DNA of 64,000 nt from Leclercia sp. S52 (GTDB lineage: Bacteria > Pseudomonadota > Gammaproteobacteria > Enterobacterales > Enterobacteriaceae), in the NCBI RefSeq assembly GCF_039727615.1, contig NZ_CP152474.1, forward strand, positions 2,790,001 through 2,854,000, read 5' to 3'. Below the pieces are notes generated by a model, which was given only the letters and a program-made list of their open reading frames with translations, ran no database searches and had not been told where the DNA came from. Positions 11,289 to 20,065 of the stretch are shown piece by piece. Every line of letters begins with the position of its first letter. Position 1 is the first letter of the stretch. The position numbers and the translations under genes were made by a program.

Positions 11289-12089
11289 TCAAAGCTGATG
11301 CAAACCAGCCTCAGCGGCCTCCTGGCGCCAGTCCAACAATACCTCCCAGGACTGTCGCATTGCCTCGCTAAACCCACCAATAAACAGAGCCGAACAGATC
11401 TCCTGGTATTGCGGGTCGCTCACCAGCACCTTAAGCGCGTCGCGTATGGACTGTAGCGTGCCTGATGAAGTGCTGGCTGCGGTAATCAAAGGCAGACCGG
11501 GTGCCAGCGGGCTGCGGCCGATTACTGCCAGCCCCTCCAGCAGCTCAGGTTGATGGCGCTGCAGCAGGGCCCAGGTCACGCAGTCGATGGCCGCGATATC
11601 GCCCTCACCGCGCCGGAGCTCGATCAGCGACTGGCGATGGCTGCCGCTAAACGCTACGCCGGAGAAAAAACGGCCCCGCTCCGCCAGCGGAGCAACCATT
11701 TTCAGCAGCACGTTGTAGCCGGACTGCGAATCCGGAGCGTTACACACCGCCCGCCGACCGCGAAAATCGGCCAGCGTTTTATCGCTATCCTGCGCCCGGG
11801 CCACCAGCAGGCTGCGGTAATTTCGCCCCTCGCAGCCTGGCGCGGTGTAGTGAAAACAGCCGACAACCTGCACGTCCGGCAGTTGCGTCATCAGCGGAAA
11901 ACCGCAGGTCTGACTCAGCACCAGGTCGGGATGCCGCCAGTGCGCCAGCAGCCCTTCCCCGGCAAACGCGGGGCGCTGACCGGTTGTCGCCACGCCGTGC
12001 GCCGCCAGCAGCTGTTGCACCGCCCGGTACAGAGCCTCTGTGTCCGCGTGGTTAATGTTATACATAGGAAACGCCAGCGTCTCACTCAT
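11289..12089 (-). CDS. PhnD/SsuA-like substrate-binding protein without a signal peptide
   Basis: The start at 12089 (266 aa, MSETLAFPMYNINHAD) is supported by a GGAGG site 8 bases upstream; the longer open frame has no family features. The fold signature is that of phosphonate/phosphite-type periplasmic binding proteins: a QTCGFPLMTQLPDVQVVG hinge, YRSLLVARAQDSDKTLADFRGRRA and a SHRQSLIELRRGEGDIAAIDC second-lobe motif. There is no export signal and no permease or ATPase gene beside it, so an ABC-transporter role is not supported. It overlaps the desaturase gene by 8 bp, so the two are coupled. Confidence 0.8.
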   Translation of the reverse strand: MSETLAFPMYNINHADTEALYRAVQQLLAAHGVATTGQRPAFAGEGLLAHWRHPDLVLSQTCGFPLMTQLPDVQVVGCFHYTAPGCEGRNYRSLLVARAQDSDKTLADFRGRRAVCNAPDSQSGYNVLLKMVAPLAERGRFFSGVAFSGSHRQSLIELRRGEGDIAAIDCVTWALLQRHQPELLEGLAVIGRSPLAPGLPLITAASTSSGTLQSIRDALKVLVSDPQYQEICSALFIGGFSEAMRQSWEVLLDWRQEAAEAGLHQL

Positions 12090-13041
12090 GGCCTTTACCT
12101 CCCTCAATGCCGGGATGTACCGTGACATCCACCGGGGTACGCCAGAAATGGCGAAGCCACTGGCCATAGCCCTGGACCACAAAGCCCTGGTTTCGCTGCT
12201 GATAGTCCTCACGATTAAGCCGGTAGATGGCTTTCAGTCCGTACCAGGGCACGCCGGGCAGATCGTGGTGAACTGAATGGTAGTTGAGATTTAAAAACAG
12301 CACCTGCCAGAACATCCCGGCCTCGTTAATGACCGAACGCGCCAGCGGATCGTCCGCCGCCCGGTGTTCCAGGAACGAACGCACTTTGGTCAGGGCCAGC
12401 GCCGGGTAGCTCACCGCCAGCACAAACCAGAGCGGCGAAAATCCCCGCTGCGCCATCCAGAAAAACAGCGCGAAAAGCAACGTGCCGTGAACCAGCCACA
12501 TCGTCATCGCCGCATACTGCAGCTGGCGAAACGCCGACAGCGCGCTGCCGAGCGTTTGTGCAATATCCAGCAGCGGCCCCAGTAGCAGCCGACCGCAAAA
12601 GGTATTGCGCGCCTGGATCGCCCGCCTGTGCCAGGGTGAAAAGCGCGCCCAGCTCGCCGGGGTAAAGTAATAGGATTCGGGATCGTCCACCGGTACGGTA
12701 AGACTGTCGTGCCGATGGTGCGCCAGATGGGAATCCCGGTAGAGGCCATAGGGATACCAGACCGCCAGCGGCAAGGTGCCAAACAGCTGGTTAAGCCAGG
12801 GGAAACGCGTGGGATGGCCGTGGATCAGCTCATGCTGGAGCGACATGTACCAGGTGCTAAAGCCGATCAGCAGCAGTGTCGCCGGCAGCAGACCGAGTAT
12901 GTGCCAGTACGCTAGCGTGCTAAACCAGCCGCCATAAATTATCACGATGAGCAGCCAGGTCGGTATTTCGCTGCGCCACAGCAGGCTGGCCGAAAGGCGA
13001 CGGATCTGCTCGCGCTGTTGTGAGTGTAAATAGAGGGCCAT
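12082..13041 (-). CDS. Membrane fatty acid desaturase / hydroxylase family protein
   Basis: The 319-residue protein starts at the ATG at 13041 (MALYLHSQQREQIRRL). Hydrophobic segments flank three histidine boxes of the membrane di-iron family: HELIHGH near residue 95, HLAHHRHD near 130 and HSVHHD near 260. These ligate the di-iron centre that introduces double bonds or hydroxyl groups into lipid chains. The physiological substrate cannot be read from sequence. It is the first gene of a two-gene minus-strand unit with the PhnD-like gene and is divergent from the GlxA-type regulator, which may control it. Confidence 0.87.
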   Translation of the reverse strand: MALYLHSQQREQIRRLSASLLWRSEIPTWLLIVIIYGGWFSTLAYWHILGLLPATLLLIGFSTWYMSLQHELIHGHPTRFPWLNQLFGTLPLAVWYPYGLYRDSHLAHHRHDSLTVPVDDPESYYFTPASWARFSPWHRRAIQARNTFCGRLLLGPLLDIAQTLGSALSAFRQLQYAAMTMWLVHGTLLFALFFWMAQRGFSPLWFVLAVSYPALALTKVRSFLEHRAADDPLARSVINEAGMFWQVLFLNLNYHSVHHDLPGVPWYGLKAIYRLNREDYQQRNQGFVVQGYGQWLRHFWRTPVDVTVHPGIEGGKGHE

Positions 13042-13206
13042 TCCTTCAGATGCCGCCGTCAGGGATAAGATGTTGTAACCCTCCGGGATCGCGCCAGAAA
13101 TGACAACGAACTTAAATTGCATTGCTTTGCCACAAAATACGCACAGCAAGCCCGCATTTGCGCGAGGGAGCTTGACTTATTTTGTGATAAAGGTACTTTT
13201 CAGGAC

Positions 13207-14178
13207 ATGAAGAAGATCCTGATTATTGTTCCTGATGGCGGTATGTTGTTTGAGGCCGCCGGTATTGCCGACATTCTGACCCAGGCTAACCAGCTGCGCC
13301 CGGAAGGTCCCTGCTATCGGATTATTATCGCCACAACGCAACCCCATCAGGTGATCCACGGTCAGTCCGGCCTGAACCTGCTGGCCGACTACCGCCTGCC
13401 GGAGCTTGATCCGCGCGAGCCGCTCGACACCATCATTATTACCGGACGCGGGCTCAACGAGCAGGAGAGTACGGCGGTTGTCGACTGGCTGCATCTCGCC
13501 GCTCCACACGCGCAGCGTATTGCCTCGGTCTGCGGAGGCGCCCTGCTCCTGGCGCAGGCCGGCGTGCTGGATGGCCGCCGGGCAACCACCCACTGGCGGC
13601 TGCTGGAAACCCTGCAAAGCCGCTGGCCGCGGGTGAAAGTTGAAAGCGGCCCGCTGTATATCCAGGACGGCCCGGTCTGGACCTCCGGCGGCGTCAGCAC
13701 CGGGTTCGATCTGACGCTGGCATTGGTTGAGGAGGATTACGGCTTTAGCCTCGCCCGTGACGTCGCGCAGGACATGGTGATGTATCTGCGCCGCCCCGGT
13801 GGACAGATGCAGTTCAGCCGCTACCATTTGCCACAGCCCGGCGCCTCCGGCCCGATTGCTGAACTGCAGAACTGGATCCTGCAAAACCTCACGGCGGATC
13901 TGTGCGTGGAAAAGCTGGCGGAAAAGGCCGCTATGAGTCCGCGCAATTTTACCCGCGTATTCACCCGCGAAACCGGCGCATCCCCTGCCCGCTATGTCAC
14001 CGAGGCGCGTCTGGCCGCGGCGCGACACCTGCTGGAGCAAACCACAGAGCCGCTGGAGCGCATCGCAGCGCAGAGCGGGTTTGGCACCAGCATCAACCTG
14101 CGTCGGGTTTTCGAAAAACAGCTTCACCTGACCCCTGGCGAGTACCGCCAGCGCTTCCACAGCCGAAAAATGGCGTAA
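13207..14178 (+). CDS. GlxA-family AraC-type transcriptional regulator
   Basis: The 323-residue protein (start ATG 13207, MKKILIIVPDGG) has an N-terminal DJ-1/PfpI amidase-like domain with the nucleophile-elbow sequence ASVCGGALLLAQAG, and a C-terminal AraC domain with two helix-turn-helix motifs (CVEKLAEKAAMSPRNFTRVF and ERIAAQSGFGTSINLRRVF). This architecture defines GlxA-type regulators. It sits divergently from the desaturase operon and 78 bp before a GAPDH gene, so either may be its target. The effector is unknown. Confidence 0.9.
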   Translation: MKKILIIVPDGGMLFEAAGIADILTQANQLRPEGPCYRIIIATTQPHQVIHGQSGLNLLADYRLPELDPREPLDTIIITGRGLNEQESTAVVDWLHLAAPHAQRIASVCGGALLLAQAGVLDGRRATTHWRLLETLQSRWPRVKVESGPLYIQDGPVWTSGGVSTGFDLTLALVEEDYGFSLARDVAQDMVMYLRRPGGQMQFSRYHLPQPGASGPIAELQNWILQNLTADLCVEKLAEKAAMSPRNFTRVFTRETGASPARYVTEARLAAARHLLEQTTEPLERIAAQSGFGTSINLRRVFEKQLHLTPGEYRQRFHSRKMA

Positions 14179-14256
14179 TCTGATCCTTTTTTGTCATTTA
14201 CGCCATTACGCCTGCCGCCTACAGTGACTCCAGAGATCACAGAAAAGGAGTCAATC

Positions 14257-15267
14257 ATGGTTAAGGTCGGTATTAACGGTTTCGGCAGGATCGGACGTAA
14301 TTTCTTACGCGCTGCGCTGGGCAATCCGGATATTCATATTGCAGCGATTAACGATCTGACGGACAGCAAAACCCTCGCCCACTTACTGAAATACGACTCC
14401 CTGCTCGGCACCCTGCCGGCAGCTGTCGAAGCCGGCGAAGGCGCGCTGCAGGTGGACGGTCAGCGCATTACCGTATTCAGTGAACGCGACCCGGCAAACA
14501 TCCGCTGGGCCGAGGCAGGCGTGGAGGTGGTTATCGAGGCCACGGGCTTTTTCACCGAGCGCGAGAAGGCGGCGGTCCATATTCACAGCGGCGGCGCAAA
14601 GCGCGTCATCATTTCAGCGCCGGGTAAAAACGACGACCTGACGGTAGTCATGGGGGTAAACGATGCCCTGTACGATCCGGCGCAACATTTCGTGGTCAGT
14701 AACGGGAGCTGCACCACCAACGGCCTGGCGCCCGCAGCACAGGTGCTGCACCAGCGGTTTGGCATTGAGCACGGGTTGATGAATACTACCCACGCCTACA
14801 CCAACAGCCAGGCGCTGCACGACCAGCCGGAAAAAGATCTTCGCGGTGCCCGTGCGGCGGCGCTGTCGATTGTGCCCTATTCGAGCGGGGCGGCGAAGGC
14901 GCTGGGTAAAGTGATTCCTGAGCTGGATGGCCGACTGACGGGCTATTCGCTGCGCGTGCCGGTGCCGGTCGTTTCCATCGTCGATCTGACCGTTACCCTG
15001 AGCCGGGAGGTGACCGTCGAAGAGGTTAACGATGCCTTTCGCAGCGCGGCGACGGGCGGGCCACTGAAAGGGATCCTGGGGTACAGCGATGAGCCATTAG
15101 TCTCCAGCGATTACCAGGGCGATCCGCGCTCCTCCATTATCGATGGGCTGTCCACCCTGGTGATAGGCGGCAAAATGGTGAAGATCCTCGCGTGGTATGA
15201 CAACGAATGGGGATTCTCGAATCGGCTGGTGGATCTGGCGCTGCTGATGGACCACAAAGGCGTGTAA
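14257..15267 (+). CDS. Glyceraldehyde-3-phosphate dehydrogenase paralogue
   Basis: The 336-residue protein starts at ATG 14257 with an AAAAGGAG site. It begins VKVGINGFGRIGR, the NAD-binding Rossmann motif, and AINDL matches the NAD-preferring aspartate position. The active-site segment reads SNGSCTTNGLAP: the catalytic cysteine is kept, but the usual SNASCTTNCLAP alanine and second cysteine are glycines. The C-terminal WYDNEWGFSNR is canonical. Together with its position outside any glycolytic locus, this suggests a secondary, conditionally used GAPDH, or an enzyme for a related aldehyde phosphate. It follows the GlxA-type regulator on the same strand. Confidence 0.9.
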   Translation: MVKVGINGFGRIGRNFLRAALGNPDIHIAAINDLTDSKTLAHLLKYDSLLGTLPAAVEAGEGALQVDGQRITVFSERDPANIRWAEAGVEVVIEATGFFTEREKAAVHIHSGGAKRVIISAPGKNDDLTVVMGVNDALYDPAQHFVVSNGSCTTNGLAPAAQVLHQRFGIEHGLMNTTHAYTNSQALHDQPEKDLRGARAAALSIVPYSSGAAKALGKVIPELDGRLTGYSLRVPVPVVSIVDLTVTLSREVTVEEVNDAFRSAATGGPLKGILGYSDEPLVSSDYQGDPRSSIIDGLSTLVIGGKMVKILAWYDNEWGFSNRLVDLALLMDHKGV

Positions 15268-15301
15268 TTGTGCCTGTCGACTGACGCATCTGCGTTCCGC
15301 T

Positions 15302-15332
15302 AAAAATCCACGCCAATGCGTGGATTTTTTTG
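15302..15332. terminator. Bidirectional terminator between GAPDH gene and bga
   Basis: AAAATCCACGC pairs with GCGTGGATTTT around CAAT, with A- and T-tracts on either side. It lies 17 bases beyond the corrected bga stop at 15349 and 35 bases beyond the GAPDH stop, as expected for convergent genes. Confidence 0.88.
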
Positions 15333-15348
15333 TTAAAGGAAAAACAGA

Positions 15349-17410
15349 TTATTTGTTTGCCGCTAAAAAAGACTTCTACGCCAAACGCGGGCAGCGGATA
15401 AAGATGCCCCTTCGGCACATCGTCATTCAGTAGGGGTTTCAGCTCCCGGCTCTCCTCTGCCAAATCAAGCGTGACGGTCTGATCGCCATAGTTCTGTACA
15501 AAAATATACGCCTCCCCTTCGTCGTGTCGTGCCGTGGCAACCACCCCTTCCGGCAATTGCATTCCCGTGCAGGCGGTAATGCCGTTTTCATCAGCGATCA
15601 TCTGGTAAAAATCGTGCAGGAAATCGCCTCCGGTTCTTGCCGCGAGATAATACGCCTGCCCTTCGCCATGCGCATTGCGGGTTACTGCGGGTCTGCCGGC
15701 ATAGAAATCCTGCTGATAAACGCCCAGTACCTCTGCCGTTTCCGCATGAATAAGCTCGCACAGTTCCCGACATTCATACGCACGTTCAGGGCTGTTCCAG
15801 ACTGACGACGTAATGCCGATCTGATTCGTTTCGCCATCGTACAGACCGTCGATCTCTTCCGACCAGATACCCAATACATCGCGAAGAGGTCCCGGGAAAC
15901 CGGTTGTGAAGCACAGATCGTCTGTATCGACAATGCCCGTCCAGTAGGTGGCAATAAACACCCCGCCGACTGCCACGAACTGATTCACGCGTTCGGCAAA
16001 GGCTGCATCCACCATATAGAGCATCGGGGCAATGATGACCCGGTATGCACTGAGATCTGAATGTTGGGAGACGATATCCACCGGGATGCTCTGCTGCCAG
16101 AGTGCCTGATAATGTTGCTGCACCGTCTCTTCAAACTTAATGCCACAATTTCGGGGCCCGGCAGCATCGTTCACTGCCCAGCGATTGTCCCAGTCATAGA
16201 CTATCGCCACCTCAGCCCGGTAATCCGCGCCTGCCGCAGGTGCCAGCTTTTCCAGCGCAGCGCCGACCTGCTTTACGTCCTGTCCGACGCGGGTATTGAG
16301 ATGGCCGACATGATCCACTACCGCGCCGTGTAATTTTTCGACCGACCCCCGGCTTTTTCGCCACTGGAAATATTGTACCGAGTCGGAACCGTGGGCCACC
16401 GCCTGCAGGGCTGACAGCAGGTGCATCCCCGGTCTTTTCAGCTTGCTGACCGCCTGCCAGTTTGTGGTTCCGGGAGTAGATTCCATCAGCAGGAAAGGCA
16501 GTCCGGGTTTCAGGCTTCGCATCAGGTCAAAGGTGAAGGCCGTGTAAGCGGCGATATCCTGCTGCTGTTGGGCTTTGTGCCACTCCGGATAGCTGTCCCA
16601 TGAGATGAAATCAACCTCCTGCGCCAGTCGCCAGTAATCGTAATCGCTGAACACCCCATGGAAGTTAGTGGTGGCGGGCAACGCTGGGTTGAAGGCTTTC
16701 ACCGTCTGAATTTCATGGCGGCAAAACAGCGCAACCTGCTCACTCATAAAGCGCCGCCAGTCGATATTCAGGCCATGAACCGACTGCTCGCCCAGTGGCC
16801 CTGGGGAATGGATCTGACTCCAGCTGGAATATTCGTGGCTCCAGAATGAGCTCCACCAGCGCTGGTTCAGGTTCTCTAACGTCTGATACTTCTCCTTTAG
16901 CCAGTCGCGGAAGGCCTGCTGGCAGATCTCGCAGTGGCAGTCGCCGCCATACTCATTCGAGATATGCCAGGCCAGGACGGCAGGGTGATGCGCATAACGT
17001 TTCGCCAGCTGCGCGTTAATTTTCCCGGTCAGGCGTAAATATTGGGGGGAGGAAACACAGTGATTATGGCGTTCCCCGTGCAGGTTTTTCGTCAGATCCT
17101 TATTGGTCCGCAATACCTCCGGGTATTTTTCAGATACCCAGGCGGGCCTGGCACCACTCGGTGTCGCCAGGAAAACATAAATCCCATTGGCATAAAGCGT
17201 ATCCAGAACGCTATCCAGCCAGCCAAACTGATATTCGCCTTCGGCGGGCTCGAGTTTAGACCAGCTAAATATTCCCACCGACATCACGTTGCATTTGGTC
17301 TCTTTCATCATCGCGATATCTTTCTCAAGAATATCGGGCTGAGTGAGCCACTGGTCCGGATTATAATCGGCACCGTGTAAAAAATTGAGTTGAGTAAATA
17401 ACTTGCTCAT
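15349..17410 (-). CDS. bga: Beta-galactosidase, glycoside hydrolase family 42 (probable 3' frameshift)
   Basis: GH42 enzymes hydrolyse beta-galactosides such as lactose or galacto-oligosaccharides, acting in the cytoplasm after uptake. The start at 17410 (MSKLFTQLNFLHGADYNPDQW) has a GGGAGG site 5 bases upstream. The acid/base glutamate lies in HISNEYGG, followed by the zinc-site cysteines CHCEIC, and the nucleophile glutamate is in LLMESTPGTTNW. As printed, the frame runs on through the terminator into DNA antisense to GAPDH. Removing one base from the A6 run 15365-15370 (plus strand) gives VEVFLAANK and a stop at 15349, about 686 aa, the normal family size. It is cotranscribed with the symporter gene. 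Confidence 0.88.
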
Positions 17411-17421
17411 CACCACCTCCC

Positions 17422-18654
17422 TTATGCTAAAGACTCTCTCTCAGGAGAAAGAGCCATAACCTTGTCTTTTTTGTTCCGCAGAGAAAATACTGAGAACAAC
17501 GTAAATAGTCCTGAAACGACGCCAAGAATGATATAGGTATTGGCAAAGCCAATGGTGTCATATAAATGCCCGACCACCGGGGAATAGACCGTCGTGGCAA
17601 TGGATGCCGCAAACAGCACCAGCAAATAGATCGTGGATGACAATTTATGGTCAAAATTTTGGGCAATAAATTTAAATACAGAGATCAGGATTAAGGGTTT
17701 CTCAATGGCGTGCATCATCTTCACTGCCGCAATCCATACCGGGCCCAGCGGAACGGCAGATCCCAGAATACGCACCGACATAATCGTCCCGGCAATCACC
17801 AGCGCCCACTTCGCCCCGACGCGGTTCACAAACCACGGCATCAGACCAAGGAATAAAGTTTCGCCACAGACCTGAATTGATGCCAGGGTGCCGTACCATT
17901 TATTTCCTTCATCAACGCTCGGGAACTGCAGAGAGAAGTACTGCGCAAACTGCTGGTCGTAGGTGTCATAGATTTGCGTGACAAACAGCGTAAAAATAAT
18001 CAGCATCCAGAACTGCTTATCTTTCATCAGTTCAACAACATGCCCCGCTTTTAATGACGAGGTCATTTTTTCTTCTTCCAGCGTGACCGTAATTTTCGTC
18101 AGCATAAAGCAGACAGCCGCTAACACAATGGCAATACTGGCCAGCCAGAACGAGAGGTTAGGATTATCATTAATATTACGTCCGACAATATACGCCGCGG
18201 CCGCCCAACCCAGAGAACCCCACATTCTCACCCGTCCATATTCAAAGGAATAACGGCGGGATATTTTGTCGATATAGGAATCAATGACGCCACACCCGGA
18301 GTTAAAAATAACCCCCAGATAGATACCGCCGAGCACAGCACCTAACCAGAAGGAGCTGACCAGCAAGGGCGCATAAACATAAATAAAGAACGGTCCGACC
18401 GGAAGCAGCAGCGCAATAATTAAAAAGATAAGCGATTTTTTTGTGCCGAATTTATCAGAGATATAACCAAAGAACGGCTGCATGGTTAGCGCAATAAAGG
18501 CATTAATCGCATACAACCACCCCGTTTGGGTGGCGCTGATCCCTAAATGCTGTGTCGTCCAGATAACAAAAAAGGCCATCGTCGACGACCAGGCAAACAG
18601 GTAGAGAAAATCAAAAATGCTTAAAAGGACATAGTTCCTTTTACCGGTAACCAT
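17422..18654 (-). CDS. LacY-type oligosaccharide:H+ symporter
   Basis: This is a 410-residue member of the oligosaccharide:H+ symporter family (LacY, RafB, CscB, MelY), with twelve hydrophobic segments. The ATG at 18654 is preceded by GAGGAAG. Coupling residues of LacY are recognisable: an arginine in GRVRMWGSLGWA at the place of LacY R144, and the KMMHAIE pattern matching LacY K319/H322/E325. It lies 11 bases upstream of bga on the same strand and so should deliver its substrate. Lactose, melibiose or another galactoside cannot be told apart by eye. Confidence 0.9.
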   Translation of the reverse strand: MVTGKRNYVLLSIFDFLYLFAWSSTMAFFVIWTTQHLGISATQTGWLYAINAFIALTMQPFFGYISDKFGTKKSLIFLIIALLLPVGPFFIYVYAPLLVSSFWLGAVLGGIYLGVIFNSGCGVIDSYIDKISRRYSFEYGRVRMWGSLGWAAAAYIVGRNINDNPNLSFWLASIAIVLAAVCFMLTKITVTLEEEKMTSSLKAGHVVELMKDKQFWMLIIFTLFVTQIYDTYDQQFAQYFSLQFPSVDEGNKWYGTLASIQVCGETLFLGLMPWFVNRVGAKWALVIAGTIMSVRILGSAVPLGPVWIAAVKMMHAIEKPLILISVFKFIAQNFDHKLSSTIYLLVLFAASIATTVYSPVVGHLYDTIGFANTYIILGVVSGLFTLFSVFSLRNKKDKVMALSPERESLA

Positions 18655-18766
18655 ATTTTTCTTCCTCAAGAAGGAACAGGATCGGTGCTTCGCTGAAGGC
18701 TCAGTGAGTGGCGTTCTTTTGGGTTATGTCAGTACTGTTAAGCAGAGCGCGCAGTGGTCGCCCCTT

Positions 18767-18786
18767 AAAATGTATGACGTTCACAT
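18767..18786 (+). promoter_or_regulatory. Putative LacI-type operator, copy A
   Basis: The 20-mer begins AAAATGT and ends ACGTTCACAT. It matches the reverse complement of copy B at 17 of 20 positions; the three central mismatches are ATG versus CAT. It lies 113-132 bases upstream of the symporter start codon. Confidence 0.6.
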
Positions 18787-18910
18787 CAACGTGTTACATA
18801 CAATACCTGACAAATGACGCGAACAACTCTCCTTGATGAAAACTGCAATCGGCATCACAGAACACAATTTTTAAAGCGGCAAAAGGTGAGCAAGATCGCT
18901 AAATCACGCC

Positions 18911-18930
18911 ATGTGAACGTATGACATTTT
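18911..18930 (-). promoter_or_regulatory. Putative LacI-type operator, copy B
   Basis: This is the inverted partner of copy A, with centres 144 bp apart. It abuts the TATAAT of the repressor gene, so occupancy should also repress the repressor's own transcription. The spacing would suit looping by a tetrameric or bivalent repressor. Confidence 0.6.
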
Positions 18931-18932
18931 GA

Positions 18933-18938
18933 TATAAT
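18933..18938 (+). promoter_or_regulatory. -10 element of the LacI-type repressor gene
   Basis: A perfect TATAAT, 61 bases before the GTG start and directly next to operator copy B. No good -35 match is visible upstream. Confidence 0.5.
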
Positions 18939-18999
18939 GTCTACTCAAGGCGGTGATGAAACGCGTAATTTTTAGTGACGAACTGAGAAAGGATTGAGG

Positions 19000-20010
19000 G
19001 TGAATAAAAACAGAAATGCGACGCTGGAAGATGTCGCTCGCCGGGCAGGTGTCTCCTATCAGACCGTATCCCGGGTACTCAATAAATCGGTAAACGTGGC
19101 CGAAAAAACGCGTATCCGTGTCGAGCAGGCCATTGAAGATCTACGCTACGTTCCAAACCGGCTGGCGCAGCAGCTGGTCGGGAAGCGCACCCAGACGCTG
19201 GGGTTAGTAACCACCTCCCTCGCGCTGCATGCGCCATCACAAATCGCCGCATCCGTGAAAAAGCATGCCCGTGAGGCGGGCTATCAGGTTCTGATTTCAA
19301 TGATTGATGAAGCTGACCCCACAGCCATTCAGCAATCGATTAACGATCTTAAATCGCAGTTTATCGAAAAAATCCTGATTAACGTCCCGCTGGAGACTTC
19401 TTCCGCCCGGGAGCTGGCTGAGCATAATACCGATGTCACCTGCCTGTTTCTTGACGTCGCGCCGGACAGCGGTGTTTTTCATGTCATCTTTGATCCGGCG
19501 AACGGGACTCAGGAGAGCGTCAAACGCTTATGCGAACTTGGGCACACCAACATTGCGCTGATGCCGGGTCCAAAACACTCCATTTCAGCCAAATTGCGTC
19601 TGGAAAACTGGTTAAGCAGCATGGCGACATTTGGCAAAACGCCCGCGGCCGTTATTTTCGGCACCTGGGATGCCCAAAGCGGTCACGACGGTGCGCGACA
19701 GCTTATCGACAATAAGACTGCGTTTAGCGCCCTGCTGGTAGGTAACGACCAGATGGCGCTGGGGGCACTGAGTGCAATGAATAAGGCAGGTATCGCGGTA
19801 CCCCGGCAGGTTTCCATCATTGGCTACGATGACAGTTACGAAAGCGCCTTTTTCATCCCTTCCCTTACCACGGTGCGGCTTGATTTAGACGCTCAGGGTA
19901 AGGAAGCGGTGGCCAGAGTGCTCGCGGCAACCGGGGAAAACATGCCTGATAGTTGTATTTTGCCAGCGGAGTTTATTGTACGGGATTCGATTGGAATAAA
20001 TGACGTCTAG
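19000..20010 (+). CDS. LacI-family transcriptional repressor
   Basis: The 336-residue protein starts at GTG 19000, with AAAGGA six bases upstream; the TTG at 18994 would be too close to that site. The N terminus is a LacI helix-turn-helix (ATLEDVARRAGVSYQTVSRVLN), with hinge helix RYVPNRLAQQLVG and then a periplasmic-binding-protein-like core containing PGPKHSISAKLR and GNDQMALGAL. It is divergent from the symporter-bga operon and very likely its local repressor. Confidence 0.9.
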   Translation: MNKNRNATLEDVARRAGVSYQTVSRVLNKSVNVAEKTRIRVEQAIEDLRYVPNRLAQQLVGKRTQTLGLVTTSLALHAPSQIAASVKKHAREAGYQVLISMIDEADPTAIQQSINDLKSQFIEKILINVPLETSSARELAEHNTDVTCLFLDVAPDSGVFHVIFDPANGTQESVKRLCELGHTNIALMPGPKHSISAKLRLENWLSSMATFGKTPAAVIFGTWDAQSGHDGARQLIDNKTAFSALLVGNDQMALGALSAMNKAGIAVPRQVSIIGYDDSYESAFFIPSLTTVRLDLDAQGKEAVARVLAATGENMPDSCILPAEFIVRDSIGINDV

Positions 20011-20055
20011 CCAGCCTTGTCACAGGTAAACACTCCCCCCGCTCCGCAAGGCTGG
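20011..20055 (+). repeat. Inverted repeat directly after the LacI-type gene
   Basis: CCAGCCTTG (20011-20019) and CAAGGCTGG (20047-20055) are perfect inverted arms around a 27-base loop, immediately after the stop codon. There is no T-tract, so it is not a classical intrinsic terminator; it may stabilise the 3' end between convergent genes. Confidence 0.5.
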
Positions 20056-20065
20056 TAGAGGCGAC

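Larger units (their letters stand above)
18655..18999. promoter_or_regulatory. Divergent control region between the galactoside operon and its LacI-type repressor
   Basis: This 345-bp stretch has no gene. It holds the two inverted operator copies and the repressor-gene -10 element listed separately. The operon promoter on the minus strand must lie between about 18700 and 18840, but I could not pick one pair of boxes with confidence. Confidence 0.75.

Noticed and set aside
15137..15348. C-terminal extension of the GH42 enzyme as a novel domain
   Set aside because: The extension crosses an intrinsic terminator and is antisense to GAPDH; a one-base homopolymer correction gives a normal end.
18767..18786. 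Operator copy A as a CRP site
   Set aside because: The TGT and ACA arms are one base too close together (nine instead of ten between them), and it pairs better with its inverted partner at 18911-18930.
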